Shown in pieces: positions 24,372-34,748 of a stretch of DNA of 64,000 nt. Position 1 is the stretch's first letter. Every line of letters starts with the position of its first letter. The notes beneath the pieces were generated by a model that saw only the letters and a list, made by a program, of their open reading frames with translations, made no database searches and was not told the origin of the DNA. Source of the stretch: Trissonchulus latispiculum (taxonomy: Eukaryota > Nematoda > Enoplea > Enoplida > Ironidae); contig JASAND010021340.1 of assembly GCA_030248195.1 (NCBI GenBank), positions 62,001-126,000 on the forward strand, read 5' to 3'. Both the position numbers and the translations under genes were made by a program.

Positions 24372-25685
24372 ATGATGGACGAGTGCCCAAGAGAGGTCTG
24401 GGAAGCCGCCCTTAACTCCACCCCTTGCCGTCCTATTAATCCCTGTACGGGTGTTTGTTATGAAGGCTTCTATGCGATGGCATTTGAAGACATATGGCCT
24501 GCGAAATATTCTTCCTTGATTTATGGCAAAATTTATCCACTTTTGGTTTTCCTTACCATTGGTTCCAACATCTTTGTGGTACTGGTGTTGACTAAAAAGC
24601 AAATGCGGACTGCAACCAATGCAGTGTTACTCTATATGGCAATTGCCGACCTTTTCGTAGCAATACTACCCTTTCCCTTTATGATGTTCTACTTTACCTT
24701 TGGTAACTATCTACATCCTGAACGACTTGAAACCTGGTGGTGTTACATGAAAAACTTTATGACTACTGACATGCTCCTGGCAGTTTGTCACAATGCTGCA
24801 ATCTGGCTGACAGTGCTGCTAGCTGCGCAGCGTTTGATCTATGTACGGTTTCCACTCAAGGCCAGCAATATTTGTACTATTAGAAATGTCAACTTGGCAA
24901 GCATTGCCATAGTTTTCATGTCTTTTCTGGGAAATTTGCCAAAATTTGTCGATATTACAACACAGAAGGCCCTCAAATTTAGACTGCTGGAATCTGACAA
25001 TGTAACAGAGTACAAAGTGGTCGGTCAGTGTCTCACAAAGTACAGTTCCATCATTCTAGCAATCGGAGAACTGAACTTTTACAGTTTCTACTACTGGTCC
25101 AGAGTTGTCCTATTTGTCCTGATTCCCAGCATTCTCCTGATCGTTCTCTCCATTTTTCTGGTGATCGCCATTCAGGCTGCTCAGCGGCGCCGCTCACGAT
25201 TGCTGGTGGACGATCGACACCAACGCGATCACACGTCGATAATGCTGGTTCTGGTGGTGGTGGTTTTCCTGATAGTCAATTTGCCACAAGGACTGATTCT
25301 GGCCCTATTCTGCATCGAAAATACGTTCTTTTCGGAGCCGGTCCTATTCGATAAGGAACTCTCTGGACTGGCCATGATGATTGATAATATGCTAATCTTA
25401 GCCACCTATCCTATCAATTTTGCCATCTATTGTAGCATGAGTGCATCGTTTCGTGAAACCTTCAAAGCCCTATTTTGTCGTCGAATGGAGATTGCTTACA
25501 GAAGAGCTTCTCTAGGCACTTCACTGCGTGTGGTTATTCCTAATCACAGTTCCTTCAAACAGACTCGAAACGGTGGAGGCAAACCCTCCCCGTCAGAGTA
25601 TACCAACATGCTGGCAGTGGCGGATCCGAAAGCTGAAAGAAGCAGTTGCACTGCAGTCTCAAATATTCAAGGAACAAAGTTGTAA
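24372..25685 (+). CDS. Rhodopsin-family GPCR resembling sex peptide / myoinhibitory peptide receptors, 437 aa
   Basis: A seven-transmembrane neuropeptide-type receptor of the plasma membrane. The first ATG is at 24372 with an in-frame stop at 24363, and the whole receptor is in one uninterrupted exon. TM1 is about residues 52-74, TM2 82-105, TM3 125-158, TM4 172-190, TM5 243-270, TM6 290-316 and TM7 334-355. MRTATNAVLLYMAIADL and WLTVLLAAQRLIYV are close to the sex peptide receptor/SPR-related group. TM7 carries YPINFAIYCSMS in place of NPxxY, followed by FRETF. The TM3 DRY motif is replaced by QRL, as in that family. Cys124 and Cys220 are the likely extracellular disulfide pair, and N-glycosylation sites lie near residues 15 and 210. 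The long third intracellular loop is basic. The ligand is inferred, not shown; a dromyosuppressin-type receptor is the main alternative. Confidence 0.85.
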   Translation: MMDECPREVWEAALNSTPCRPINPCTGVCYEGFYAMAFEDIWPAKYSSLIYGKIYPLLVFLTIGSNIFVVLVLTKKQMRTATNAVLLYMAIADLFVAILPFPFMMFYFTFGNYLHPERLETWWCYMKNFMTTDMLLAVCHNAAIWLTVLLAAQRLIYVRFPLKASNICTIRNVNLASIAIVFMSFLGNLPKFVDITTQKALKFRLLESDNVTEYKVVGQCLTKYSSIILAIGELNFYSFYYWSRVVLFVLIPSILLIVLSIFLVIAIQAAQRRRSRLLVDDRHQRDHTSIMLVLVVVVFLIVNLPQGLILALFCIENTFFSEPVLFDKELSGLAMMIDNMLILATYPINFAIYCSMSASFRETFKALFCRRMEIAYRRASLGTSLRVVIPNHSSFKQTRNGGGKPSPSEYTNMLAVADPKAERSSCTAVSNIQGTKL

Positions 25686-26146
25686 CTTGAGTCTTTGTAT
25701 GAGTTTTAAACATTCTTATTTGAAAGCTGGCTGGGGTTTCTTTTGAACTTATGGATGTTGGGGGTTTATCCATTTTTGAGGAGTCTGGCGTTTTGTCCTT
25801 GCATTGTTTCGATAATAATAATAATAATAATAATTGTTAATTGTAACCAAGTTATCTTTTATTTGTTGCGCTGTTGGAGCATGGCAAGATATAATTACGA
25901 CAACTAAAGCAATCTTAGCATATCTGATTTAGCATATTTGACAAATTGAAATATGCATGATATGCTCCAAGCATCAAGCTGTCGAAATCTCGAGGGACAA
26001 AGGACCACAGCATGTGAACATACTACGCTGACATTTTGCAAAAGCGGACTCTCCCGACAGTATAAATAAATGAGCGGTAGAAAGGTCCCACAGTTCCTTT
26101 TATACCTTTATGTTGCCAAAATGTCTGTAATCACAAGTACTACACT
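25686..26146. other. GPCR downstream region
   Basis: An ATA trinucleotide run lies at 25812-25834. A polyadenylation-like AATAAA lies at 26065-26070, about 380 bases after the GPCR stop; whether the receptor uses it is unknown. No further coding. Confidence 0.4.
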
Positions 26147-26522
26147 ACATACATCCGTCAACGACATTGGATATTCCATGATTTTTCTGAGTGTTCTGGA
26201 ATTTAGCCCAAGTCATGCAAAACATCGGGCGATGCCGCCTCATTCAACTAGTGGCTGAAATTGACCATTTCACAAGTTGATTAATGTTATTGTTTATTTT
26301 GTTACTGCTTATCAATAAAACAGCTCGTTTCCACTTGGATGTGAAGTACGGTTTCTTAGACTGTATATACTGTAACAAAATTATCAATGGAAATGGTCAA
26401 TTTCAACCACTAGATGAATGAGACGGCATCGCCCGATGTTTTGCATGACTTGGGCTAAATTCCAGAACACTCAGAAAAAGATCGTGGAGGTGGAATATCC
26501 AGTGTCGTTGACAGATGTACAT
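26147..26522. repeat. Fold-back element, about 120-bp arms
   Basis: The left arm (about 26147-26268) and right arm (about 26393-26522) are inverted copies, around 90% alike, separated by a 125-base loop. A marker inside both arms is CATCGGGCGATGCC with its complement. Frames read through either arm give the same peptide, so the open frames here are not genes. It directly precedes the 3' end of a dead LINE on the minus strand. Confidence 0.8.
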
Positions 26523-26964
26523 TGTATTTAATGCCAGAGTACAGGATAACAATAACAAAGCATTGTGGTACCAAAAATATAATACTAGTGACCTGCAACT
26601 CAAAAGACACAGCAGAGCCGATTGTCCGGCTACTTAAGCTGAGCCTTTCACATATATAGTCACGTCGCATTCTGTTAAAAGCATTTTCTTAAAAACAGCA
26701 GTATTAGCAGCATTCACCACACAATTAGGTAAATTATTCCAAATTGTACAGACACGATTTGAAAAGAAGTTTTGACGACATATTACTCGAGCACGCTTTT
26801 AAATAATTTAAAGTTATTACCGCGACTATTTGGATTTGTGGACAATTCGAAGAAATGATCAAACGGTAAATCAACATAGTTGATGAATAATTTTGTAAGT
26901 AAAATTTAAGTCTTTTACTAGACGGCGTTTTTCCAAGCTTTCCAAGTTTAACTTCGCCAAACGT

Positions 26965-28123
26965 TCACAGTAAGGTTAAAGAAGAAAAATCAGCTAATCT
27001 TTTAGTGAACCGCCTTTGTACATTTTCAATAAGATCAATATCTTTAACATAATACGGTGACCATACGTCAGAAGCATATTCTAGTTTAGGTCTAACATAA
27101 ATTTTGAATAAGTTAACCAAAAATATTGGGTCACAACAAACAAAACATTTAAATATTAGGTTTACAGTTCTATATGCATTGGCCACAATTTCTGCATAAT
27201 ATCGATCAAACTTTAAGTTTGTTTGCATAATTACACCAAGATCCCGAATCTGCTTTACAGATTCCAACGTGCTATTATTAATGTGATATACATGTAGAGG
27301 ATTATTACTACCGATGTGTAAAACAGCACATTTAGAAACAGCAACGTCAAGTTGCACTTCCATAAGCCAGTTTGAAAGTCTAATGAGATCATCTTGTAAA
27401 AGTTGAGTAACCGATTTCAATTTGATTTCTAAGTATAGTTTGGAGACATCTGCGTACAACTTTAACTTAGAATTTTGAACTACGGCTCCTATATCGTTTA
27501 TGTAAATACGAAATAAAATAGGACCTAACATACTACCTTGTGGTACGCCTGAGCTTATATTAGCAAAACTTGATCGGTTTCCGTTAAGTTCAACAAATTG
27601 TTTTCTATTGCTCAAATAGTGCGTCGCAAAGCTTAAGTGCGACTAGTTTGGTGAGCCACTTTTTGTGACAAACACTGTCAAAAGCTTTTGCAAGATCTAT
27701 ATAAATAACATCGACACGTTCGTTACAGTCGGTAGCTTTAGTCCAATCGTTTAAACATTGCAGTAGTTGACCAACGGTGGAGCGATTTTTGAGAAGTCCA
27801 TGCTGCAGCAAAGAGATAAATTCATTTTGCTGAAGGTACGAGATCAAGCAGTTTGCAACTATAGACTCCATATACTTACTGAAACTGATTAATAAACTTG
27901 TGGGCCTATAATTACTAACCACAGATCTGTCACCTTTTATAAAAACAGGAATAATTTTAGCGATTTTCCAGTCCAAAGGCAATTTACCAAGCGCAAGAGA
28001 CACCCTAAAAATAGTAGAGAGAGAGGTATGCACAAGGATAGAGCTAACTTTTTTTGTAAAGAACTGAGGTAATTCGTCGTAGCCAGCACTTGACTTATTT
28101 TTTTGCATTGCATAGACACTCAT
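26965..28123 (-). pseudogene. LINE reverse transcriptase, frame-broken and missing a catalytic Asp
   Basis: Two overlapping frames (28123-27605 and 27615-26965) make up one RT domain interrupted by a frameshift near 27610. Visible motifs are SSAGYDELPQ, NYRPTSLL, VIYIDLAKAFDSV and SGVPQGSMLGPILF. The catalytic YADD is YADV here, losing the second metal-binding Asp, so the enzyme would be inactive even if the frame were joined. Further broken coding continues leftward to about 26620. Confidence 0.85.
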
Positions 28124-28493
28124 AAACCGAATGTTCCGTAAACTTTATTTCAGGGAACCGAGAAATTTGCTGCTTCGCAGTGCAATTAACCGTTGCCTTC
28201 AGTAAAAACAGATCTAAAGAAATCATTAAACATTTGGGACTTTTCAAGATCACTTGTAGTTAACGTGTTCTGAGATATTTGCAAATAAGGAATATCTACT
28301 TTGCATTTTAGCTTTGATTTCAGAAAACGCCAAAGTTGGCCATCATTTTTGGAATTTGCAACTTTGGTCTCCGCAAAAAGACAACCACGTCTGCGCAACT
28401 GCCTGGTCAGGTTACTGGACTGTTTCCACTTTAACTAATTTGGTCCGTAGGAACATTTCTAAACTTACGGTATAGCCGTTTCTGTTCCATAAA

Positions 28494-28985
28494 TTACTTT
28501 TTTGTTTCAGACGAAAATTTATGACTATGGACACTACGCTTTTGGTTTACCAGAGGGACGTACTGTTCAATTGCAAAATTTAAATGTTTTATTAAGACTT
28601 GCCAAAAATCGTCTACCGTTACACAAGAATTGAAAGCATCAGGCCAAGAAATGTTCACTAAATACCTATTGATTTCGTTAAAACTTGGTTTATGGAAATT
28701 TCTGACTTTAACGCTGCCAACTGAGTCCTCCACGCCCATGTGCACCCATCCAGTAATAATATTATGATCAGAGTTACAGAAGGGAGTATCAATATCAACA
28801 GCAGACACTAGATTAGGCTCATTCGCGAATACTAAATCCAAAATGTTTCCAAGTACATGAGTAGACATGAATACGTGTTGCTCAAAACCAAGGTCTGACA
28901 ATGTATTAGCAAACATATAGTCAGTTTCAGACAAAAGTAAGGTATCGTTATCCCACTTTATGTGTGGGTAATTGAAATCCCCCAA
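28494..28985 (-). pseudogene. LINE endonuclease, C-terminal half
   Basis: 163 codons starting MGDFNYPHIKW, the central endonuclease motif, then LDLVFANEP and a NSDHNIITG segment matching the late SDH motif. Upstream endonuclease coding (to about 29250) is present in other frames, including a GGGVMI segment. It belongs to the same dead LINE as the RT at 26965-28123. Confidence 0.8.
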
Positions 28986-29300
28986 TAATACGGACGTGGC
29001 CCATTATTATTATCTTGAATGTGTGAACATAAGGAATTTGTGGAATCTTTGAAATTTTGGCTAGGATTCCGATAACATAATCCAATATTTAATGTTTCGC
29101 TTGACCCTTTTATATAAATGTTTACATACAGTGATTCGAAAAACTCGTTTTGGGATAATCTGAAGAATTTTAATTGAAAACAGTTTTGGAACTAAAATCA
29201 TCACACCCCCGCCATTACCACGTCTGCACATAGTAACGTTCTAGAATATAAGTGAGGATTTAACTGTAAAATGAGGATTTCAAGAAATTTAACTTTTATT

Positions 29301-31117
29301 TTATCCAAATTTATAGAACGACATGACAAAACAAGACTTTAAGGAAGCTAATTTAAAATTAATTAAGTTAATTCTTGTTTTAGGGTACTAAAAGCAAATT
29401 TTCTAAGATAGTAAAAGAAAAGAACCTACAACAAAGTTAATTAGAAACACAAAATTAGTAACATTTTCCCCCAAACCCATGCGGCATAAACACAAGAGTC
29501 ACGCTCTATTAGAGAACAGAATTTCCTCTCAGCCAAGCATAAATATTTTTAAACTAGAAAAGGTTTTTAGAAATTCGAATAGAAAATTTACAACTGCTCA
29601 AACAATACAGAAAACAGAGAACATATACCACTAATCAGGGGCTTTGTCAGTAGCGAGAACCCAAGGAAATAGAACCTAAAACAAACAAAAATAATTAGTC
29701 ACAAAATTAGTAAAATTGTAGGCTACAACTAAAGAATGATTAAAACAAAGTTACAGGTGTAAGCATAAAATACAACATGCCTAACCGCAGCACGTGCCTG
29801 ACAGACCGGTGAACAGAGTAAACATAGAGTTTGTGCCGAGGTCGGCACAGTAAAACCATGTGAACAGAATGCCAGGTAAAAGTAAGAAATGGCCCAGGTC
29901 AAAATTTGCTGGACCAAAATTGTTCCTATTACGATTTTTGGAAACGGCATGGATAGGGCTTCCCGCACAAAAAGTTGTAGCCTGTCTGGTCCAATATCAT
30001 TTTTGACTGTGCCGACCTCGGCACAGAATTTTTAAAAAAATTTTGTTCAACCGAATTAGTGACCCCAACCATTCTAAAACAGGAAGCGGAACCGTTGTTA
30101 GAGCAGGAAATTGCTAACAATAAACATCTATGTGCGTTAGCGTTTAGCTGTTGGACTACCATGCCAATTCTTCCCTTCAATTTGATAAAAATTAATTTTG
30201 GCTAGGACCGACCTGCGCGCCATGGCCGGTCCAAGGAAACATTTCTTGCAAAACAAACATGAAAATAAACTCGTACTTTTTGAAAACCTCCGTCAAAGAT
30301 GAAGATTGTATCACACTGAAATGAAAAAATTTCACCCCTGCCCGAGACCAAAACACGTCGGGCCGTTTGCAACCGGCCCAGCGCACCCAGCCAAGCATAG
30401 TAGCAATCCAAAACTGTTCTTACCAATGCAATTGGAAAACTTGTGTTGATCCGAGTGGGATCCATGAACTTTTGAGTCAGAAGACAGCCAACCATTATCC
30501 GCTGAAAACAACTGGATCAATGACGGAGGAGGCTTGTACCTGAAATTAAATCAATTTTGCACGAGTGATGTGAAACTGCGACCAGGCAATTGTGCATGAA
30601 CAGAATATAAAACATCTGCAGTGAAAGTGTAAACTTAAAAATATAAGGTGTAGGTTTAAAATGTGCAGCGAAACCTATAAACCTAAAACTAATAAGAGGC
30701 AATAGTACTGGGGATATATAATACAAAAAGTGGAAGTACATGGTGTATATACGTACGTAAGAGTCTAACTTCGAAAATTTAAGGCGAAAATTATTTAGAT
30801 CGAATTGAAATATAATTCTTATGTATTTGAATCAAACGAAAAGAAAAAGAAAAATCTTTTCCAGAAAAAATTCTTTAAAAAAAGGAATTTCAACAAATTA
30901 ACCGGGCCAAGCAAACGACATACTAATCATCGGGTTTACCCCCTCTTTTGAAAATTAACTTGGGACAGGGAGGGTTGGACTAAATGACTAAGAGTTGTAG
31001 GAGTTACTGGAGGGGTGTCTACTTCCTCTTTTGAAATTTCAAGATGCTGGCCATCTTGTCGGACCCCGGACAGCAAGAGAGGTGAGGGCCGAACCCCCAA
31101 GGATGGAAGTATCCCCA
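29301..31117. other. Intergenic stretch with a small inverted pair
   Basis: No supported gene. Overlapping minus frames at 29729-30520 have no recognisable domain. Two 19-20 bp inverted copies of CTGTGCCGAGGTCGGCACAG-type sequence are noted separately. The stretch 30936-31117 may be the continuation of the LTR element cut by the MULE, because joining the flanks after removing one target duplication gives a short open reading, but no domain is visible. Confidence 0.4.
29832..30025. repeat. Small inverted pair (possible MITE)
   Basis: TGTGCCGAGGTCGGCACAG at 29832-29850 recurs exactly inverted at 30007-30025, enclosing about 155 bases. Each copy is itself almost palindromic. It could be the ends of a short non-autonomous element. 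Confidence 0.5.
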
Positions 31118-31126
31118 CATTTGTAT
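31118..31126. repeat. 9-bp target duplication of the MULE, left copy
   Basis: CATTTGTAT here is repeated exactly at 31923-31931 on the other side of the element. Nine bases is the typical Mutator-like duplication length. Confidence 0.85.
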
Positions 31127-31922
31127 GGTGCTCTGTCGGATGGTCTAATTTCGGATAGTCTAACTTCGGATAGTCTAAAGAAATTTTCGGATAGTCTAAC
31201 AAGGTCAAACTAAATTGCACTCTGAAATTTTCTGTTAATTGATTTTCGGATAGTCTAATTTCGGATAGTCTAACTTCGGACAGTCTAAAGAAATTTTCGG
31301 ATAGTCTAAAAGATAAGCTAAGAATATTTACCTTAGAAATGTAAGTGTTTTAAGTTTGACAACAGTTACAACAACATTTTATTTAACGTTACACAAGCAG
31401 AATCTAAAATTGTTAAAATAAGCTATATATACAAGGATATTATATCAAGGCCGTTCTGTCTCCCACAAATTTTTATTTTGACCTGATCAAATTCGTGCTT
31501 CAAGAAAAGCATGAACTTGTAAATGCTGAGATGAGGCTGCCCCATGTGACTATTAAAACGGCTGTGCCAGGCTTCTACAAAATTATTCGTGCGGATTTTC
31601 AAGTTGTAAAAATCCCACAAAAATAACGGAGTACGGTGCAGCCAAAACAGAATAAAATAATCGAATAAAAAATCCTGGCGGACATCTAAAACACTTACAT
31701 TTATAAACCTAAGGTAAATTTTCTTTGCTTATCTTTTAGACTATCCGAAATTTTCTTTAGACTGTCCGAAGTTAGACTATCCGAAATTAGACTATCCGAA
31801 AATCAATTAACAGAAAATTTCAGAGTTCAATTTAGTTTGACCTTGTTAGACTATCCGAAAATTTTTTTAGACTATCCGAAGTTAGACTATCCGAAATTAG
31901 ACTATCCGAAAACACCCCCCCC
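31127..31922. mobile_element. Mutator-like (MULE) element with tandem-repeat long TIRs
   Basis: The inverted arms, about 230 bases each (31127-31360 and 31690-31922), are built largely of a reiterated unit TTCGGATAGTCTAA in direct orientation on the left and inverted on the right. The 9-bp CATTTGTAT duplication flanks it. The centre holds a minus-strand transposase remnant. Total length is 796 bases. It has inserted into the pol region of the minus-strand LTR element that continues at 31923. Confidence 0.87.
31423..31620 (-). pseudogene. MULE transposase C-terminal remnant, 65 codons
   Basis: Contains NNFVEAWHSRFNSHMG followed by SIYKFMLFLKHE, which matches the conserved NN-x-VE-x-WH-x-R-F block near the C-terminus of MULE-family transposases. 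The catalytic DDE core is missing. Its position between the long TIRs supports the element's assignment. Confidence 0.7.
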
Positions 31923-31931
31923 CATTTGTAT

Positions 31932-32149
31932 ACATCACCACAGGCGCATCGGCACACTAATTTGCTATAAATTCCGAGCGAATTTCGGTTGATAACAATA
32001 ATGGGTGGTGTATTCCTTGCATGTTTACATTCATTAGTAGAAAATAACAAATCCCAGTGAAAACGTTTCATGAAGTCGGTTCTTATTAAGATTTCACGAG
32101 AAAATTCAGGAACCATATGAAAAGACCACCCATATTCTTTACGCCCCAC
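31932..32149 (-). pseudogene. Post-protease Pol segment
   Basis: About 75 codons reading GRKEYGWSFHM... then REILIRTDFMKRFHWDL, similar to the segment following the retroelement protease (an ILGxDFLxxF-like strand). It is cut by the MULE at its downstream end; the codons after that belong to the MULE terminal repeat. The frame is separated by stops from the protease frame. Confidence 0.55.
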
Positions 32150-32235
32150 CGTGAAAATTATAAAAACTTTTAACCGAAATGTTTAACGGCGTGTCGTTAG
32201 ATGCCACTGCGGTGATGGGTTCCGATTTTTGAAAT

Positions 32236-32598
32236 CTAACGTGAATCTTTGAAATCTATTCTCTTAACTGTCCGAGGACTGACAATGGATATTGCTGCTC
32301 CGGAATCAATAATAGTCAAAATTTTGTTCCCCCCGGAGGTGACAACTATGGCTGGGATACTATCTGCTGCTACCGGTACCTGCTCGGATTCAACTTCGGT
32401 GGGCTCACCCAGTGTTACTGCATCTGATGTCAGATCTGCTAGTTGGGGTTTTTCTGGCTCCTGCGGTGCCGCTGGACTGACAGGTTCCTCAGTTTCTGTC
32501 CCTTCAGAAACATGGCCGGTGGCAGCAAGGGGCAGTCGCACCCCCGAGTATGGGAGAAAAACTCGCCGTCCACGTGGAAGGTGACTGTTTTTCGACAA
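32236..32598 (-). pseudogene. Retroelement aspartic protease, frame-broken
   Basis: 120 codons. After an acidic Pro/Glu-rich linker the sequence reads ILTIIDSGAAISIVS near residues 91-105. D-S-G-A is the active-site signature of retropepsins, followed by the expected hydrophobic strand. It ends at a stop soon afterwards and is in a different frame from gag, as in gag-pol elements that frameshift, but extra frame breaks around it suggest decay. Confidence 0.75.
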
Positions 32599-32978
32599 AT
32601 GGAAACGAGCTGTATTCTGACTGATTTGGACATAGACACCTCAGTAAAGTTGCCATTTCCTGTATTTGATTTAAGAGAGCATGAGAATATTGTTGCATAA
32701 AATCAAAAGTATCCCTTTGTATAGCCCACAAGGTAGTAAAATTATGAACCACTTTTGAAAAAAACATTTGACAATTGGGCCTCCATCATAGTTAAATCAA
32801 AGTGTGGAGAATTTGATGAGGCGACTGACTCAGGCGGGTCGGAGCCAAATACGCTAGGGTCCACCCCCCCCCCTTTTGAAGCTTCGCCACCAGCCAGATC
32901 AAAAACCACCCCGACTTGAAATTGAGTCAGAATTTGATCAACCTGCTCGGTAGTAACTCCATGTGAAGCCGGAGGCGC

Positions 32979-34748
32979 CTAGGAAGAAGGTGCAGCAGGA
33001 GCTGAAACCCCCGAATCCGAGGCTCGTACAAAATTTTGAGAAAGTTCTGGAACACCCGCTTTCTGCATGTGTACTGTACGTTGGTATGGGGCCGGGGCTA
33101 CAGTACCCGGGACTGAAATTGGTCTTGGCTGGGAATTTTGCCCTCCGACATAGCCACCCTGATTTCCCAAGTTTGATGGGGGTGGGAGGACCGGAGAAGG
33201 AGCAGAAAATTGTACTGGGGTCAAATTGGAAGGTGGGGGGGACATACTGTGACAAAAGAGGGGTAGGGGCATAACTTGTGGGGGGATATTGTTGCTGATA
33301 TACCGGTAATCCAGAATATTGAACAGGGTACGTATTTGATGAATGGGCCACGTGATCAACCCTCTCAGGTGGAGGACGGTTTTTATAATTTGGGGGGCCT
33401 TTGAGGGGTAGCGTTCCCAACAATTTTTCGGTGCGTGACCGCGTTTTTGACAGTATTTGCAAGGGGGCTTTTTCTGTTTGTCTTCATCCCACTTATTCAA
33501 GGCTTCCTGGAGGTGCTCTTCGAACCAGTCCTTCATTTCACGAAAACTCAAAAGGGAGGCTGCAACCTCAAGGTTAGACTGTGAGGGAGTGTCTGAATTT
33601 TTTGAGGACTGGTTTTTCTTGTCGGTACCCACATCTTCAACGTAATAAATTGGCAGGTCATAGGAGAGAGTGTCTCCCTCCGGCGGACGGGCCTCCCGAG
33701 ATTCTAAACGATCAATGACCCGACGGACATCTTGCATGGTGGGTCGCTCATGAACAAAAAGAGAAGCCAAAGCTGAAGCAAATTTATCATGAACCCCGGC
33801 AAAAAGTTGTTGAACGCATTCTTGTTCACGCTCCTCCTGCGTATCCCACAGGTCGAGGGCCGTCGCCTGCAGTTCTGAAATATAATGTCGAACGGACTCG
33901 TTGTGAAGTTGCTTTCGATGTTCAAATGCCGAGAGCCGCTCCCGCAGTGAAAGTTGCTGTTTTGGAAATTGCGATTTGATCAATTCTAAAAATCCTGGAC
34001 TCCACGACCTGTGGGCCACAGCGAGAAGCAAAAAATAGGGCCTGTGGGCTTTTCCCGTTAATTTATTCCAAAGGAGGCGCGCCCACTGGTCCTGAGGGAC
34101 TGCATGAACTGCCACTGCTGACTCAAATTGGGGTTGCCAATCTTCCAAATATGCGTATTTTGGGTCATACCGAGGGACATCCCGTAAAACTTCTAGATAG
34201 TAACAAAATAGACCCGTGTCAAATTTTGGAACTGAAATGTCAGCAGCTTCCATTGTGTTTGCGGTTGGGTGTCGAGGACTTTTTGGAATTCCCGGTTTTT
34301 TACCCACATTGTTGATTGAGTAATTTGTATGGGTGCCCACAGATGAAGGTGACCCAGAAAATTTTGAGGGAGGAGGTGAATTTGAATTTTGTTGAGAAGA
34401 GGGAGATGGAGGTGGTGACCGTTCACAGGTCTGATACGGCTGGGCAGGCGCCGAAGGAGGGCCCGCGACAAAATCTTGCTGTACTGAGGACGAGCCTCCC
34501 GAAAAAGGGGCATCCCCAGTAGGAGCCAACGCTACACCTTTACCTCCCCTCGGGGGAAGCGCGGGTGTGCGATGCTCTTGCTGCCGCGGAACCTCAGTCG
34601 GTCCTGAAAGACGGTTTTCTGCAACATAATCAGCCGCACAAGCATGCGAGGCCACCATCTCCGCCATGTAGTAAGGGTTATTTGTTAGCCGCTGCGGTAG
34701 AACTGGAGGGACCTGTAGTGGGGGCAGATTTTGTTGAGACCTTCCCAC
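32979..34748 (-). CDS. Retroelement gag with CCHC zinc knuckle, 589 codons
   Basis: The structural polyprotein that packages element RNA. Residues about 1-165 are Pro/Ser/Gln-rich. A helical capsid-like region follows at about 175-385, including QWARLLWNKLTG, SLRERLSAFEHRKQL and a segment near ERPTMQDVRRVIDRL. A perfect CX2CX4HX4C nucleic-acid-binding knuckle (CKYCQKRGHAPKNC) lies near 430-443. Just after the knuckle the more protein-like Tyr/Pro/Gln-rich continuation is in the neighbouring frame (about 33420-33230), and the main frame becomes sensible again after that, so two compensating frameshifts are likely. Coding probably begins well upstream of the first ATG here. Confidence 0.8.
   Translation of the reverse strand: MGRSQQNLPPLQVPPVLPQRLTNNPYYMAEMVASHACAADYVAENRLSGPTEVPRQQEHRTPALPPRGGKGVALAPTGDAPFSGGSSSVQQDFVAGPPSAPAQPYQTCERSPPPSPSSQQNSNSPPPSKFSGSPSSVGTHTNYSINNVGKKPGIPKSPRHPTANTMEAADISVPKFDTGLFCYYLEVLRDVPRYDPKYAYLEDWQPQFESAVAVHAVPQDQWARLLWNKLTGKAHRPYFLLLAVAHRSWSPGFLELIKSQFPKQQLSLRERLSAFEHRKQLHNESVRHYISELQATALDLWDTQEEREQECVQQLFAGVHDKFASALASLFVHERPTMQDVRRVIDRLESREARPPEGDTLSYDLPIYYVEDVGTDKKNQSSKNSDTPSQSNLEVAASLLSFREMKDWFEEHLQEALNKWDEDKQKKPPCKYCQKRGHAPKNCWERYPSKAPQIIKTVLHLRGLITWPIHQIRTLFNILDYRYISNNIPPQVMPLPLFCHSMSPPPSNLTPVQFSAPSPVLPPPSNLGNQGGYVGGQNSQPRPISVPGTVAPAPYQRTVHMQKAGVPELSQNFVRASDSGVSAPAAPSS

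Larger units (their letters stand above)
26600..29300 (-). mobile_element. Dead CR1/Jockey-like LINE (3' portion)
   Basis: In minus-strand order: endonuclease fragments (about 29250 down to 28494), a linker (28398-28186), the reverse transcriptase (28123-26965) and a C-terminal tail reading down to about 26620. The frame is broken at several points. It is related to, but clearly different from, the LINE at 42263-46260; both have a GDFNYP endonuclease motif and the same RT order. No ORF1 or clear target duplication is found. Confidence 0.8.

Noticed and set aside
30936..31220. 94-codon minus frame
   Set aside because: Part is MULE terminal repeat; the rest shows no recognisable Pol motif.
32249..32700. 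Plus-strand frames of 85-111 codons
   Set aside because: Antisense to the protease and gag-pol junction of the minus-strand element.
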